A stretch of 64,000 bases of DNA from Vigna angularis (GCF_016808095.1 NC_068976.1:15649663-15713662), one strand, 5' to 3'; positions 1 through 12,220 are shown, counted from the first letter of the stretch. Notes: generated by a model from the letters alone, not told the origin. Program-made: numbers and translations.

Positions 1-73
1 GGCCCCTCACTTTGCCCTTGATTGTGAACTCGCTTTCCAACTTCATTGGGTGTACTTTCCTGATCCTCGCTAA

Positions 74-283
74 CTACAAGACAAGGATATACTGCTCAAG
101 GTAGCTGTATGGAGTCTTTTCCATATTTAAGACTTGCTCGAATTCTTCCACTGGTGGCACTAGTTGGAAATCTTGGAAAGTGAAGCACCTTAGTGATGGA
201 TCATAGTACTGGGCTAAAGTAGTAATTGCTGATGTTTGGACCTCCACCTCTAACAGACTCAACAAATTCTTATACCCCACCAA
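74..283 (-). CDS. DUF7745-like ORF fragment of the Ogre-type element
   Basis: A 69-residue frame containing ALAQYYDP-like and RCFTFQDFQLVP segments. This resembles the start of the DUF7745 domain common in legume retroelement ORFs (a run of the type LAQFYDP...LRCFTF...LVPT.EE). The identification is by recalled pattern, not by a search. The function of this domain is unknown. It lies about 850 bases inside the 5' LTR on the same strand, where Ogre elements carry ORF1. The listed end is a stop, so this copy is probably truncated or spliced. It should be treated as transposon protein, not a host gene. Confidence 0.5.
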   Translation of the reverse strand: MVGYKNLLSLLEVEVQTSAITTLAQYYDPSLRCFTFQDFQLVPPVEEFEQVLNMEKTPYSYLEQYILVL

Positions 284-1112
284 TATTATCCTCCTTTACT
301 TGACGTGCATCTTTTCGTCAAAATGTATGAACTTGAATACCTCTTGACTCAAAATTCCATGTTAATTCCCCTTTTTTAGCTTAAGGCCTTAATCACAACT
401 TTATAATTTTTGACTAGAATCCACAAAACGTGACAAGACTAAGAAGAAAAACAATGAGCGAAAAAAGGAAAAAGCAAAAGAAAGGAAAAAAGATAAAGAG
501 ATATGAGGATATGTACAAGGTGCGTGATTTTTATTAAGCGAACATGAGGGTTATAAGAATACACATTTCTCCCTTTTGTGCCTTATCAAAGGTTGGATGA
601 CAAAAGTTCTAAGGCCAAATATATGCACTCACAAGGATAGCTTCCTAATGCTTAAATCAGGCCACCAGAGCTATGGCTCTTTTCACTGTTTCTCCACAAC
701 AGTCAGAGTAATCAACTAGATGTGGAGACACAAATGAAAAGAACAGACTCTGGCTGGGGTTCTCACGATAGCCAAACAGGAAGTACATCCCAGAGTGACA
801 CCGCTACACAACCCCTCTATTTCTAAGTTGCGCTCAGACCCGGGTATAGGGCCTCACTCATGATATGCATATGATGTGTGTGTGTGAAGGGAGGAAGCAA
901 TCGTACACCCCAAACCCTCACCTGCAAAACAACCAGAAAATTCCCAGGCAGATATAACATGTTTTCTATCCTAGGGTTCAATGTAATCAAAACAAACACA
1001 TATACAATTATGACAAATATCAAACAAAGATAAAGAAAAAGAAAGGAAAGAAAAACACAAAGAAAAACCACATTGAATTCGCACATCTAATTAAATGGCC
1101 TGACTCTCTGGT

Positions 1113-1131
1113 GTCCCCAGTGGAGTCGCCA
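1113..1131 (-). other. Primer-binding site, tRNA-Arg type
   Basis: The minus strand reads TGGCGACTCCACTGGGGAC two bases inside the LTR terminus at 1134. It begins with TGG, the complement of a tRNA CCA end, and the following bases pair with a GGAGTCG acceptor stem of the tRNA-Arg kind. This is the primer class described for Ogre elements. It fixes the element orientation as minus and the LTR boundary. Confidence 0.8.
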
Positions 1132-1775
1132 TCTGTCGCAACCGGAATCGCGACGGGACGACGATCCAATAAAAAGATAGAATATTAATTTTGAAAAAGT
1201 TTCGAAAAAGAGATTTGGAGTCGCCACCATAGTTTATTCTGGAAAACTACGGAAAAACCATAAAATGACAAGGCATGGTCAAATAGAACCAGATTCTTGG
1301 TTCGGGAGTCGATTACGTGTAGGGAAGGTATCAGCACCCTACAACGCCTGCCCTAAGGCAGTACCTTTAACTAAATGCGCGAATGTGGATGTGGTTTTTC
1401 AAAGTGTTTAACATTCCCTTGAAAATAAAACTCAAAAGAAACAAACAATATTTTTTAGCTTTTTTGGCCCGACAAGGATTAACCTTGCTCCTACGTATTC
1501 TCATGTGAGAAATCAGGGTTACGTAGTTATTTGAAAACTGCTTTGGAAATTTGTTTGAAAATTGTTTGAGAATTTGTTTTGGATAAATTTTGGATTTTTG
1601 GGAAAGTGAGCCTGACAAGGACTGGCCTTGCTCCTACGTATCTCCACTTTTAGTGGAGAATCAAGGATCACGTAGATCTGGCAAGGCGATATTGATTGTT
1701 ATTTGAAAATGTTGATGTTTTTGGTTTTTGAGGATTTTTATATTTTTTTTTGGTATTTTTGAAGAAAGAGAAAAG

Positions 1776-2120
1776 GTTTTTGGCGCAAGGACGATGCGTG
1801 CGATCACACATGTGCCTAAACCTTTAAAACATATTTTTTGGTATTTTTAATTTTAGAAAAGAGAAAAGGTTTTTAGCACAAGGACGATGCGTGCGATCAC
1901 ACATGTGCCTAAACCTTTGAAACATATTTTTTGCGTAATGAGTACTAGGCTGATGCGTACGATCGCACGAGCACTCACACGGCTTTTATTTTTTTTGTTT
2001 TGCGTAATGAGTACTAGGCTGATGCGTACGATCGCACGAGCACTCACACGGCTTTTATTTGTTTTATATTTGGGCAATAAGTACTAGGCTGATGCGTACG
2101 ATCGCACGAGTACTCATACC
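1776..2120 (-). repeat. Tandem array in Ogre LTR, two unit types
   Basis: Two units of about 85 bp carry the core GATGCGTGCGATCACACATG, followed by three units of about 65 bp carrying ATGAGTACTAGGCTGATGCG and CGATCGCACGAG. The first type is the one amplified to about twelve copies in the solo LTR at 48917-49965, in opposite orientation. The shared centre is a GATCGCAC/CGATCGCAC core. Confidence 0.85.
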
Positions 2121-4065
2121 GAAATTTATTACATTAAATGTTTTTTAAAGTTTTACATATTTTTTTATTATTTTTTTATTTTCCCTTTTTTGAAATAAAA
2201 TGAAATGAACAAATTCACTAAAACAAAGGGGTGTGGGGTATCTTACAAGGGGATACATCAGTAAAAAAACTAATAACCAAACAAATAATAAAAATAAAGA
2301 TACAAAAGCGTAAAAATAAAACAAGAGAAACAAAACAGGGATGTAGAGATAAAACCAGGAGTGCCAAGTGAAATTGAAGCTCCTTTGTCTGTCAGGGGTG
2401 TAGAGATGAAAAAGGGGTGCATCCTGAAATGTATGCCCAAGTCCAATTCTTTTTTCCTTTTTTTTTTTATTTTTGTTTAGGGTTCGAAGCCCCATTCTAA
2501 CCTAATTAGAATCGCTTAGGGGTTCTATTCCCTTCTCCATTCCGAACATCCAGTTGCGGACAACTTCTCTTCCAACGAGCCTTGCCTCTTTCTCCAACTT
2601 ACGCATCCAGCCGCCGCTATCTACAAGCCAAAACGTTGCCCGGCCATGGCCGCCGCTGCTGCCACCTCTTCTTTGTGCGCGAGGCCAAGATGCTCGCCTT
2701 CTGCCTATCGCATCACTGCTTCCAGCCGCCGTCGCACACGCACCAATAAGCCGCGAACCAGACCAAACACTGCTGCACACGATTCGGCCACCCAGGGAGG
2801 GGTTCGCTTCTGCCACCAGATCCAGACCCCTCCTCCCTTCTCTTCTCTTCGCGCGTGACGGTGTTATTGGCTGCCAGCTGAAGGAACGGCTTCTCCCCCC
2901 TTGTTCCTGTACTTTGATTGGGTTTGATTCTTGGGGTTTTTAGTGGTTGATGGGTGAAGTTGGACTGGATGTTGATTTGGCCGTGTGTGAGTGTTACGGA
3001 AGAAGATATTGAAACTTTTGGGTGATGGGTTCTTGTGACGTGCGTGATGGAGGGTGATGTTTTACTGTCTAAAAAAAAAAATGAAAATGATTTTGGTTTC
3101 TTTGACAATTGAAAGATGAAGTTGAAGTAGGGTGGTTATGGGTATATCCGTGGGTGTGTGAGTTGGAGTTAGGCCGTGGGGAATGAAGATTGATGGAAAG
3201 GTATTCCTAATAACCGTTGGCCGTGATAAAGTGTTGGAGATGGTATAAGAATGGAGGTGTGGAATTTCCAGTGAACACAAGTGAGTAGTGTGAGGGGTGG
3301 AGAATTGAATTTTCAGAGAAGCTTAGAAGTGAGGGGAATGTGGTTAGGAGTGATGAGTTGAGGAAAGTGAAAGTTGTTGAAGGGGAAGGCCCGTGAGGTA
3401 AGGTGAAGATGATGAGGTTGTATGGCCGTGGGATAAGGTTGGTCGTGGCAGTGGGTTTTGGATCAAATGTTGGGGTTGAAAAGGAAGAAGAAAGGGATGT
3501 TGGAATGGAGATGAGGGTGGCTTTGGTAGCTGACCCGTAAGGAAAACAGATTTGAAGATGATGATGTTGGTTGATGGAGAGTGGTCAGAGGTGAATGATG
3601 AATGAAGATGATAATCTTCGGGTTTTGATTGGAGATGATGGATGTTGAAAGTGAAATGGAATGGTTGTTGGGATGGTTACGGGTGAAGGTCGTGAGAGGC
3701 AAAGGCCCTGGTCAGAGGTTGAGAGAGTCAGCCGAAGATGATGGCTTCCCAGTAGCCGTGGTATCCATTGTTGGAGGTGAATCTGAAGAAGAAAGGGATG
3801 GAGGTAATGGGTGGGTGAAGATCAAGCGTTGGAGGTGAATGAATAGATGAAGATGATGGGCTGTTGGACATAAAGGCTCCTTCAGAGTTTAAAGTTCGGC
3901 TCTGGTCTCATCATCTCAGCTGTCCTCCTCCTTTCCTGATGGTAAGTGTTGGTCATAAAAAATGAATATCAACCCCCTTCCCCCGAGACCTTCATCAAGT
4001 GGAATTATTAGTGGAAACCAAGTGGGGATTAGTGGGAATGGAGGTGGAAGCTGTTGGTGGTGGTG

Positions 4066-4258
4066 AGTGGAGAACAGTAGTGGAAGTTTGTTATGGTGGG
4101 GAATAATGGGGAACAGTAGTGGAAGTTTGTTATGGTGGGGAATAATGGGGAACAGTAGTGGAAGTTTGTTATGGTGGGGAATAATGGGGAACAGTAGTGG
4201 AAGTTGGTGATGGTGGGGAATAATGGGGAACAGTAGTGGAAGTTGGTGATGGTGGAAG
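4066..4258. repeat. 39-bp tandem repeat, about 5 copies
   Basis: The unit starts GGGGAACAGTAGTGGAAGTT and ends ATGGTGGGGAATAAT. The first copies have TTTGTTATGG and the last two TTGGTGATGG. It lies inside the Ogre-type LTR and has no coding potential. Confidence 0.85.
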
Positions 4259-4319
4259 CTGACGATGGCCAGGACGAGCGGCAGAGGATGGGAGTGATTA
4301 GGACGAACGCCTTACCACT

Positions 4320-5245
4320 TTCTTTGACGAATGATGTTTGCTGCTGGGCCGAACGCTAGACGAACGAACGCTGAAGACAAACACATGGAGACCGAACGTT
4401 CAAATGAGACCGAGCGTTCAAGTGAAGACCGAACGCTCATTAAACAATATAAACCGAACGCTCAAAATCAAACGTACACCAATAACGAGCCCCCAAAACC
4501 GAACGCTAATAATCAATCACACACCAAAAACGAACGTTCAAATGAGTGTAAATAACTTCAAAACCGAACGTTCACTAACACAAAACCGAACGGTAACAAA
4601 TATGACCGAATGCTTGATGAGGAGGACGAACGTCCAAAATGATAAAACGGCCGAACGGTCGAATAGTGAACGTTTGATGACCGAACGGTTGAAAATGAGG
4701 ACGAACGTCCTAAAAGAAACGAAATGCCGAACGGTCAAACAGTGCAAAGGACGAACGGTCGAATCAGTGCAAAGGACGAACGGTCGAACAGTGCAAAAAG
4801 ACGAACGGTCACTGTTCGGACGAACGGCAACAGCAACAAATGGGGAAGGACGAACGGTTACTGTTTGGACGAACGTCCACAGTATCAGAGGACGAACGTC
4901 TGAACAACAGTTGGGAAGGACGAACGTTTACTGTTTGGACGAACGGTTGAACAATGGGGAAGGACGAACGGTTCAACAGTGGGCAAGGACGAACGGTTCA
5001 ACAGTGGGGAAGGACGAACGTCACAACAGTGGGGAAGGACGAACGGTTGAACAATGGGGAAGGACGAACGGTTCAACAGTAGGGAAGGACGAACGTCACA
5101 ACAGTGGGGAAGGACGAACGTCACAACAGTGGGGAAGGACGAACGGTTCAACAATGGGGAAGGACGAACGTCACAACAGCGGGGAATGAACGAACGGTTC
5201 AACAGTTGGGGAAGGACGAACGCTCACTGTTTGGACGAACGTCTG
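4320..5245. repeat. GACGAACG-type CpG-rich array in the Ogre LTR
   Basis: Dozens of GACGAACG, CCGAACGNTC and GGACGAACGTCC units, increasingly regular towards 4900-5230, where GGGGAAGGACGAACGGTTCA repeats at 26-27 bp. The 283-residue frame here only translates the repeat (TERS/GRTV words). Located in U3 near the LTR start, as in the solo LTR copy at 30683-31370. Confidence 0.9.
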
Positions 5246-5370
5246 ATCTCTTTTTTTTTATTTTATTTTATTTTTTTATTTTTTCATTTATATACTTTTT
5301 TTTTCTTTTTATGAGGAGAAAACAACAAAACAAATTATTTAGTCAATCCGGACGAAATTGAGTGTTGACA

Positions 5371-8116
5371 AAGGGATATTAGTTTTTCTTTCAATACATT
5401 CTTAGAAAATTCATATTTTTTATATGTAAAGTTTATAATTATAAGTTAAATATATCTTTATTTCATAAATTTTAATATAAATTTCATTACGTTTTAAATT
5501 TTGATATATTTTAATTTTTAAACTTTAAAAATTAATAGATATAATTTTTTAATCCAATCATATTAAATTTTTTTATATTATATTATATTTAAAACTGACA
5601 TTTTAAAATGGAACATATTAATTATTTTATTTGTATCTTTTATTTGGCTAATTAATTCTAGAAATAACATATTTATTTAATGTTTCATAAAAAAAGTTAA
5701 TGAAATAAAAAATATATAGACAAATTATATATTAGATAAAAATTGTGGATTTTCTAAAATACATGTTTATATCTTAAAAGAATGAAAAAAATATATTCAA
5801 TTGAAAGAAAAATGTTTATGTGGATAGTTGTAACTTGTAATATTGAGTTCTTGGACATTTGAAGGCTGAATTGGTCCTAAAATTGCTTCTGACGTGATTG
5901 GTTACATTCAAATAAATGAAAAAAAAAAGTTCGAAAACGTGCTTTTAATTACTTTGTTTTTGTTGCTTATAATCCGAATTGGCGCCAGTTAAGACCTGAA
6001 GGACTTATTTGGCAGAAATCCATTTGGCATAGGGTGTCATGCAAGACACAACCTTCTTGGAAAGATATGTATTTAATGTACACATCAAAAGTTTATTTGG
6101 CCGGATTAGGAAAAGTTTCTTCAGAAACAATCACGGTTGTGGCGTTGACTAAAGTGCTTTTGTGTTTTAGGTTGTGTTCCTTTGCATTGATTTCACTGTT
6201 TAAGTGAATTAGCGAGGACTGATTTATAAAGTGATGGTTGTTCTTTTGGATAGATTTGCGTGGATTTGCTCGGACGTAAAAGCGGGGATTTGCGCACTGT
6301 TCAACCCATCTCGCCTTAAATGCGCGGATTTGCTATGAAATGCGTTCAAAATACTGATATGCCCTTACGGAATTTCAAAATACCTGTTATAAACCATATT
6401 CGGTTATCATTTTGAATAACCGATTACAGAGATATAAATCGTAATAAAAATAAATCCATGCACTGTGCTTTCACGTGAAAAGAAGAAGCCATTTACTTTG
6501 GTTTGAATAGTCAACGTGAAAAGAAGCCATTTACTTTGGTTTGAATAGTAAAGTGCACTGTGTACATGTGAAGGCCAGTTTGCAGTGTCCTGAGAAAGCA
6601 TATTTTCAATTCAAAAATTGCTTTTTGCAGCAGAGATTCCCTGTTTGATTCCCTGGTGGACACTATCATTCACTGCCTTTGACTGCAAAGGAGAGAATCG
6701 AGGGGAAGTTGTTTGAATTTGAACACATTAACCATGTACGCCATCGCCATTAATAAGTTGGTTGTTGGTAGATAAACAACCAAGTTTGAAGAGTTCTGCA
6801 GATTTCCAGCTTTGGCCGAGTGTGTGTGGTGAAGTATTGAAGTCAAAGCATCTGTGTGGAGGAGAGGTAATGTTTGTTTCCGATTTCATGTGGTTGTTGC
6901 AGGTAGAAGCATTGTGGTCTACTTCAAGAGAGAGACAGTGTTGAACGGAAGAGTTTGAATGTTGTTGACGAGGACGAGGAAGATAGTTGTTGATGATGAT
7001 GAGTGACGGGATGCAGGTCGCAAAGGTGGAAGCAGTGGTTGAAGAGCTGTGGTTGTTCACAGCAGTGTATTGGGAAAGGAGACCAAGCATGCACACCAAT
7101 GGTTCGTTGTTTGGGCAGGAGAAGCAGACGCAGATTACAGAGTTGGAGGTTGTGCGTATTCGGTTACAGCGAGCGTAACCGGTTACATTTTGATGCAGAA
7201 GTTGGCGTTGAGCGTATTCGGTTACAGCTTCTTTGAAAACGTGAGCTAGGTTGCACAGTCTTCTCCGGTTGCATGGACGGTGTGTGCGTGTACGTTGATT
7301 TGGGAGTGTCGTGGTTTGAGGTTGATGAAGTTGCGGTATGTGACCTATTTGAGCTTCCGTTCCGGTTGATGAGGTTGCGGTATCGTGGTTGAGGTTGATG
7401 GCACCGTTCCGGTTACAAAAAAAAGACATGAACAATGTGAGGAACATGAAGAATGGGAGGAGGGAGAGCAAGGAGATGTGTTACATGGAGAAGAAGATCA
7501 AAGTTGGTCCGGTCGAAGACAGGTTGATGGGGATGGAAGTCGACAGAGGACATGGACGTTTGTGTTACAGTTATTTGGCAAAATTTTGAACGTGTACATG
7601 CAAAGTTTTGAACGTCTACATGCAGGATAAGCCCGAGAATGAATTTGTTTTTCTTAAGCAACAGCCTAACCATTTAACCATTTGTATGTGTTGCAGGTGT
7701 ATGTAATTATAAGGTGAAATTGGTCAGCCATACGGAGGTGCATAGGATTGGTAAGTTACGGAGAAGTTTACAGATTGTGTCCACTTTCATGATATTATAT
7801 CACAGAACGTTGTTTGATTTATATTGTTGTTGTTAGACACTTTCTCTGGCCACAAGAACACCATTTTTCACATCTGGAGAAGTATCAGAGAACGTTTGTT
7901 TTGTGGATTGTGTAGCTGTTGATTTTTGAGAGCTGGACACGTATTGGTATAAAGAAATAGTTTGGTTATCTTAATTTCTTTTTCGTTGATGAGGACTACT
8001 GTGTCAATGTTTCAAAGTTTTTCTTTGTAATTAATTGCAGGTGTAGTCCGAAAAATCACATGTACCAGAGAGGCTCACCATCTATGATACCTTGAAGGAA
8101 AAGTTTGTTGTGTCCA
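5371..8116. other. Intergenic, AT-rich, no supported gene
   Basis: Up to about 5900 the sequence is AT-rich with no recognised element. From 6200 to 8100 it is more balanced and contains several CGGTTAC words and ORFs on both strands (for example 6728-7471), but none shows a recognisable domain or consistent splicing. A small direct duplication sits at 6473-6549. GGATTTG words at 6266-6330 may be subterminal repeats of a DNA transposon (see findings). Confidence 0.5.
6473..6549. repeat. Direct duplication of about 37 bp
   Basis: Two adjacent copies, 6473-6511 and 6514-6549, both read ACGTGAAAAGAAG...CCATTTACTTTGG...GAATAGT. The first carries an extra AAG. Confidence 0.85.
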
Positions 8117-8125
8117 TTTGGTATA

Positions 8126-9570
8126 GGAAAATGATACTCGAACAACCAAATTGGACAACATTTCGACACAGCACACGTGTCAGCGTTTGAGAGGGCCACG
8201 TTTTAAATGAAAAAAGCTGCTGCAATCTGAAGAAATCTGATCAACCTGCTTCAAATGTGACGTGGCGAGGACGGGCACGGGCAGTTTAGGGTGTGCGTTT
8301 CAAATTTGAATTTTATTTTATCACTTCGTAGAGAGAGAAGAGGCGCGAACAACCAAAACGTTTGGAGAAAAGGGTGCACGAGCGACAGAGAGAGAAGCGG
8401 CGCGAAGACGAGAGAGTTGGAGAAAAGGGTGCACGAGCGAGAGAGAGAGAACGAGTCCTAGCCGGATACCGTTCTGCCAGCCAAGCGTTCGACCGTGCGT
8501 CCTCGCAGATTGAACGTTCGGATGTTTATTCTCAAACTGAACGTTTGGTCTCATAGTGTTACCGTTCGACATAGGCGGTGCTGTGTTTTAAAATGGTCTG
8601 AGGACGCTCCTCCTCATCTACCGCTCGTCCGGCGTTCGGTTTTGAACGATCGGCCAAACAGTAAGTTTTGATTACGATCGTTCCGCTCGTCCTGTTCGTT
8701 CCTCCTCATCTACCGCTCGTCCTTCTCTTCAGCCGTTCGTCCTTTGCCTTATTCGACCGTTCGTCCATTCAACCGCTAGGACGTTCGGCTATTCTCAGTT
8801 CAAACGTTTGACCCTTCGTCCCCACAGCTTTACCGTTCGGTCATAGTGTTTTGATGAACGTTCGGTCTCCATGATATTTGTCTTCAGCGTTCGTACTATT
8901 TGTGCTTATTTTCTCCAGCGTTCGGTTTTGAACGTTCGGCCTATTGTGGTGTTCAGCAAATAGCGTTCGGTCATTTTCTTATGTTAGTTGAACCTTCGGT
9001 CTTGATGAGTTTATTCTCCATTGAACGTTCGGTCTTGTTACGTTTTTTCGTGTCCATAGTGAACGGCCGTTCTAGATGTTTTCTAGTACTCGTCATAGGC
9101 GTTTGGTGTTTTCGAGGCGTTCGTCCAACAGTGGGGCGTGCGTCTTTTATTTCGTTACACTTTATTTGTTTTAATAAAAAATATATAATAATAAAAATAA
9201 TAAAAATATATAAAAATAGAAATAATAAAAAAAATAAATAAAAAAACAAAAAAAATCTGGAATCAGGAATATGTCTCCGAATTCCTGGAAAGTTGTCGAA
9301 AAAAAAAAAAGGAAAAGAAGAGAAGACAAAACAGATCAGGGAATGTGTTTCAGTGTCGGGAACTCCTAGAAAGCAGTGAGGAGTTGGTTTTTCTTCAAAA
9401 GGGTTTTAAACTGCCCGTGCCCGTCCTCGCCACGTCACATTTGAAGCAGGTTTGATCAGATTTCCTCAGATTGCAGCAGCTTTTTTCATTTAAAACGTGA
9501 CCCTCTCAAACGCTGACACGTGTGCTGTGTCGAAATGTTGTCAAATTTGGTTGTTCGAGTATCATTTTCC
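8126..9570. mobile_element. Mutator-like MITE with 162-bp TIRs
   Basis: The left terminal inverted repeat is 8126-8287 and the right 9408-9570. They begin GGAAAATGATACTCGAAC and match with only a few differences over about 162 bp. The element is flanked by a 9-bp direct repeat TTTGGTATA (8117-8125 and 9571-9579). A 9-bp TSD with long TIRs is typical of the Mutator superfamily. The interior has no transposase; it holds a GAGAGA-rich stretch, a CGTTCGTC array and an A-rich tract, so it is non-autonomous. Confidence 0.88.
8480..9150. repeat. CGTTCGTC/CGTTCGGT array inside the MULE-MITE
   Basis: Repeated CGTTCGGT, CGTTCGTCC and CCGCTCGTCC words at irregular 15-40 base spacing. Same motif family as the LTR arrays elsewhere in the window, here within a DNA transposon. 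The 113-residue frame at 8900-9241 follows the repeat and is not considered a gene. Confidence 0.85.
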
Positions 9571-10021
9571 TTTGGTATATAGTTGTAGTGTTAAAGACAA
9601 CTATTAGCTTCTCATAACATGTGTAGGTTATTAATGAACTTCCTCTTATAATTTTATTAGAGAAATTTGCGGTGGAAATAAGTTGGTGGGTGTATGTCAA
9701 TGCGTACTTGATCTTGGTTGAAGTCTTAAGTGTAGTTGAATATTCTTGGTTTACAGCATCTGAAGTGTCTTCAAGGGGTATGTTTCATATTATTATTGTT
9801 TGTTGGTTTAAAGCATCTGAAGTGTCTTGTTTCATATTATTATTTGTTTGTTTAATATGCATGAATTTGGTTTATTCACTGAATAAATATGATGTACTTT
9901 GTTTATTTATGATATGAATATTTGTATGTTTTTGAAATATTACATTACTTATTAATGCTATTGTCCTTAACATCAACTCTGCTAGTTTTTTTAATTCTGT
10001 TCTTTCTCATCTACAAATTAG

Positions 10022-10333
10022 ATGGACTCTCGAATCATTGATGAAGAACAAAAAAATATTAATCTATCAAGAAGACTATATGCTGTTCTTGAACGACATA
10101 CACAGGCCATGGAGCGTCGAATATTCCTGGTAAATGCTAGGATTCAATCATCTAATCCAACTACAGAAGAAATTGAAAACTTGTTACGGACTATGAACAT
10201 TGGAGATCAAAATTTATTCAGACAGTGCTTCGACTTTTTATCTTCACATTCATCCCATACAAGACGTCTAATAGGGATGCCAATACAATATCGTTTCAAT
10301 GCATTGCAACGATACCTTGCTGAATCAACGTGA
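10022..10333 (+). CDS. Unidentified small ORF, possible terminal exon
   Basis: An ATG directly follows a splice-acceptor-like CTACAAATTAG. The frame encodes 103 residues: a charged, probably helical start (DEEQKNINLSRRLYAVLE), then TEEIENLLRTMNIGDQNLF and an end FNALQRYLAEST. I do not recognise the family. The all-alpha character recalls the C-terminal part of transposon-associated Myb/SANT-like proteins, but that is only an impression. It sits in AT-rich DNA about 450 bases right of the MULE-MITE and may belong to a larger, decayed DNA transposon. A chance ORF is also possible. Confidence 0.35.
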   Translation: MDSRIIDEEQKNINLSRRLYAVLERHTQAMERRIFLVNARIQSSNPTTEEIENLLRTMNIGDQNLFRQCFDFLSSHSSHTRRLIGMPIQYRFNALQRYLAEST

Positions 10334-11623
10334 TGATGAACTATTAAAAGAATATTTGTATGTTCAGTTGTTGCCACTTTTTTTTAGCTCATGTAATATT
10401 ATAACTTCCTACTTAATTATTTCTTTGTTTAATGTTAATCATTCTCACTTCGGTAACAAATAAATTGAAATCACTTCGTAGTAAATTATATTACAAGCAA
10501 ATACTACATTTTAAAAATAAATTCATTTTAATACTTTATAAATTTTATAATTTATAAACATTAATTTTATAAATTATTCATAATTTTTTTCTCTTTATAA
10601 ACATTTTTACAATTAAATATAACATTAAAAAATTACATTTTATATTACTTTTATAACTAGGGGCATTTTGGTAATCTTCAATTTCTACCAATTAAACTAA
10701 TTTTTAAAATCTATCACATTAATCAAATCTTACACTAATTCTCACAAACTTTACCTCCAAATCCACTCTCAATTACCCACAAATCCACTCAAAATAACAA
10801 TAAAAAAATTACCCTCAAATCCATTCAAATCATCTCCCCCAAATACAATACCGTAAATGTTGCAAGAAATGCATTAATGGAGTCGCAGCAAATAAAATTG
10901 ATGGTCTATCACTATCAAAGTATCACAGAATCAAACAAACATCATTCTTGTCTTATCACATCGGTCAGATGAAAAAAACATCATTTAGATATGGATATTT
11001 CTATCTATTCTCTTCATTTTGGTATTTTAGTTTTTATTTTAGATATAATATTTTAAATCGTTCAAGGTAAAAGATAAATATTTATTCTATATAAATACAC
11101 GTATCATAAATAGTTTAATAGAAATTGTATTATAATTCAAACTTGTTATAAAATATGTTGAATACATAAGTTGTATTTTAAATTTAAATTGTAATATGTG
11201 AATTAAGTTTTGAACACTTGAAGTTTATTAAAATTCATTTTAGAAATAGATATAAGTTAATAATGATTTACTTCTGTGTTGTAAGAGATAAATATTTATA
11301 TTTGTATATTTAAAATTATCATTATAAATAGTTTTTAATAATTAAAATTCATCATAAAATATTTTGAATATTTAAGTTATTTTTTATTTTGAATTGTAGG
11401 ATTTACTTTTCTAACTATTTATTTTATTTTAAATTTGATTTTAGAAATAGAAATAAGAAAGGGCAGTTGGAGATGATCGATATAGATTGCTTTAAATAAT
11501 ATACGAAATGTAATTCTAAAAGAGAAGAAGAAAAATAGGCAGAACATTTAATTGAGAGTATAACTTTGTGAAATTATTATAAAAAAAAAAGTAACTTTCT
11601 GTAATTTTACCATCAATGATGAT
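10334..11623. other. AT-rich intergenic DNA
   Basis: No ORF, RNA gene or clear repeat was found. CAAATCC words at 10750-10830 are inverted relative to GGATTTG words near 6.3 kb. Confidence 0.5.
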
Positions 11624-11632
11624 TTTTTTTTA

Positions 11633-12211
11633 GGTTTAATTATTTACTAAGTCCCTATTTTCGCATGGAATCTCAATTTCGTCCCTTTCTTTCTGAAAAT
11701 CTTAATTGGGTCCCAATTTTATGAAAATTGCAACAAATCGATCCTTTCCGTTAATTTGGCTGGACGACGTTAAAAAAATTGATGAGTGAATTCTGAGATG
11801 ACGAACGAGCGCTCGTCCAGCAGCGAACGAGCGCTCGTCCAGCAGCGAACGAACGCTCGTCCAGCAGCGAACGAGCGCTCGACCACCGAACGAACGGTCG
11901 TCCAGTGTGGAACGAACGGTTGTCCAGCAGTAAGAGGTCGACGAGCGTCCGTTCTCTGGTGGACAACCGTTCGTTCCACACTGGACGACCGTTCGTTCGG
12001 TGGTCGAGCGCTCGTTCGCTGCTGGACGAGCGCTCGTTCGTCATCTCAGAATTCACTCATCAATTTTTTTAATGCCGTTTGACACTATTTAACGGAAAGG
12101 ATCGATTTGTTGCAATTTTCATAAAATTGGGACCCAATTGAGATTTTCAGAAAAAAAAGGGACGAAATTGAGATTCCATGCGAAAATAGGGACTTAGTGA
12201 ATGATTAAACC
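11633..12211. mobile_element. Fold-back MITE 1, near-palindromic
   Basis: The element begins GGTTTAATTATTTACTAAGT and ends in its inverted form. The two arms, each over 200 bp, are nearly perfect inverted repeats carrying GGTCCC-like words and GATGAGTG. The centre is a GACGAACGAGCGCTCGTCC array, itself inverted around about 11935. Flanks TTTTTTTTA (11624-11632 and 12212-12220) look like a 9-bp TSD, though T-rich DNA makes this weak. A transcript would form one long hairpin. There is no coding capacity. Confidence 0.85.
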
Positions 12212-12220
12212 TTTTTTTTA

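Larger units (their letters stand above)
1..1133 (-). mobile_element. Ogre/Tat-type Ty3 retrotransposon, 5' internal region (partial)
   Basis: Read on the minus strand, this is the stretch immediately downstream of a 5' LTR. It starts with a primer-binding site at 1113-1131, continues through an untranslated leader and reaches a DUF7745-like ORF at 74-283 before leaving the window. Ogre elements are known for very long LTRs, a tRNA-Arg primer and an extra ORF before gag, and all three fit what is visible. Nothing else coding was found between 300 and 1110. Gag and pol, if present, lie outside the left edge, so completeness cannot be judged. Confidence 0.75.
1134..5370 (-). mobile_element. 5' LTR of Ogre-type element (4.2 kb)
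   Basis: On the minus strand the LTR begins TGTCAACACTCAATTTCGTC at 5370 and ends CCGGTTGCGACA at 1134, giving TGTC...GACA termini. The same two ends flank the 6.3-kb solo LTR at 30592-50579, which confirms the boundaries. Inside, from its 5' end, are a CGAACG-rich array (4320-5245), a 39-bp tandem array (4066-4258), a divergent middle and a short array of about 85-bp and 65-bp units (1776-2120). The right flank is AAGGG; the matching target duplication would lie left of the window. ORFs here, such as 2145-2495 and 2554-2943, are not supported as genes. Confidence 0.85.

Noticed and set aside
4338..5314. Long ORFs (up to 283 residues) with TERS and GRTV words on both strands
   Set aside because: They only translate the GACGAACG array inside an LTR. 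A periodic unit without stops opens several frames at once.
6728..7471. 247-residue minus-strand ORF
   Set aside because: No domain, no splice logic, and several overlapping ORFs of similar quality on the plus strand.
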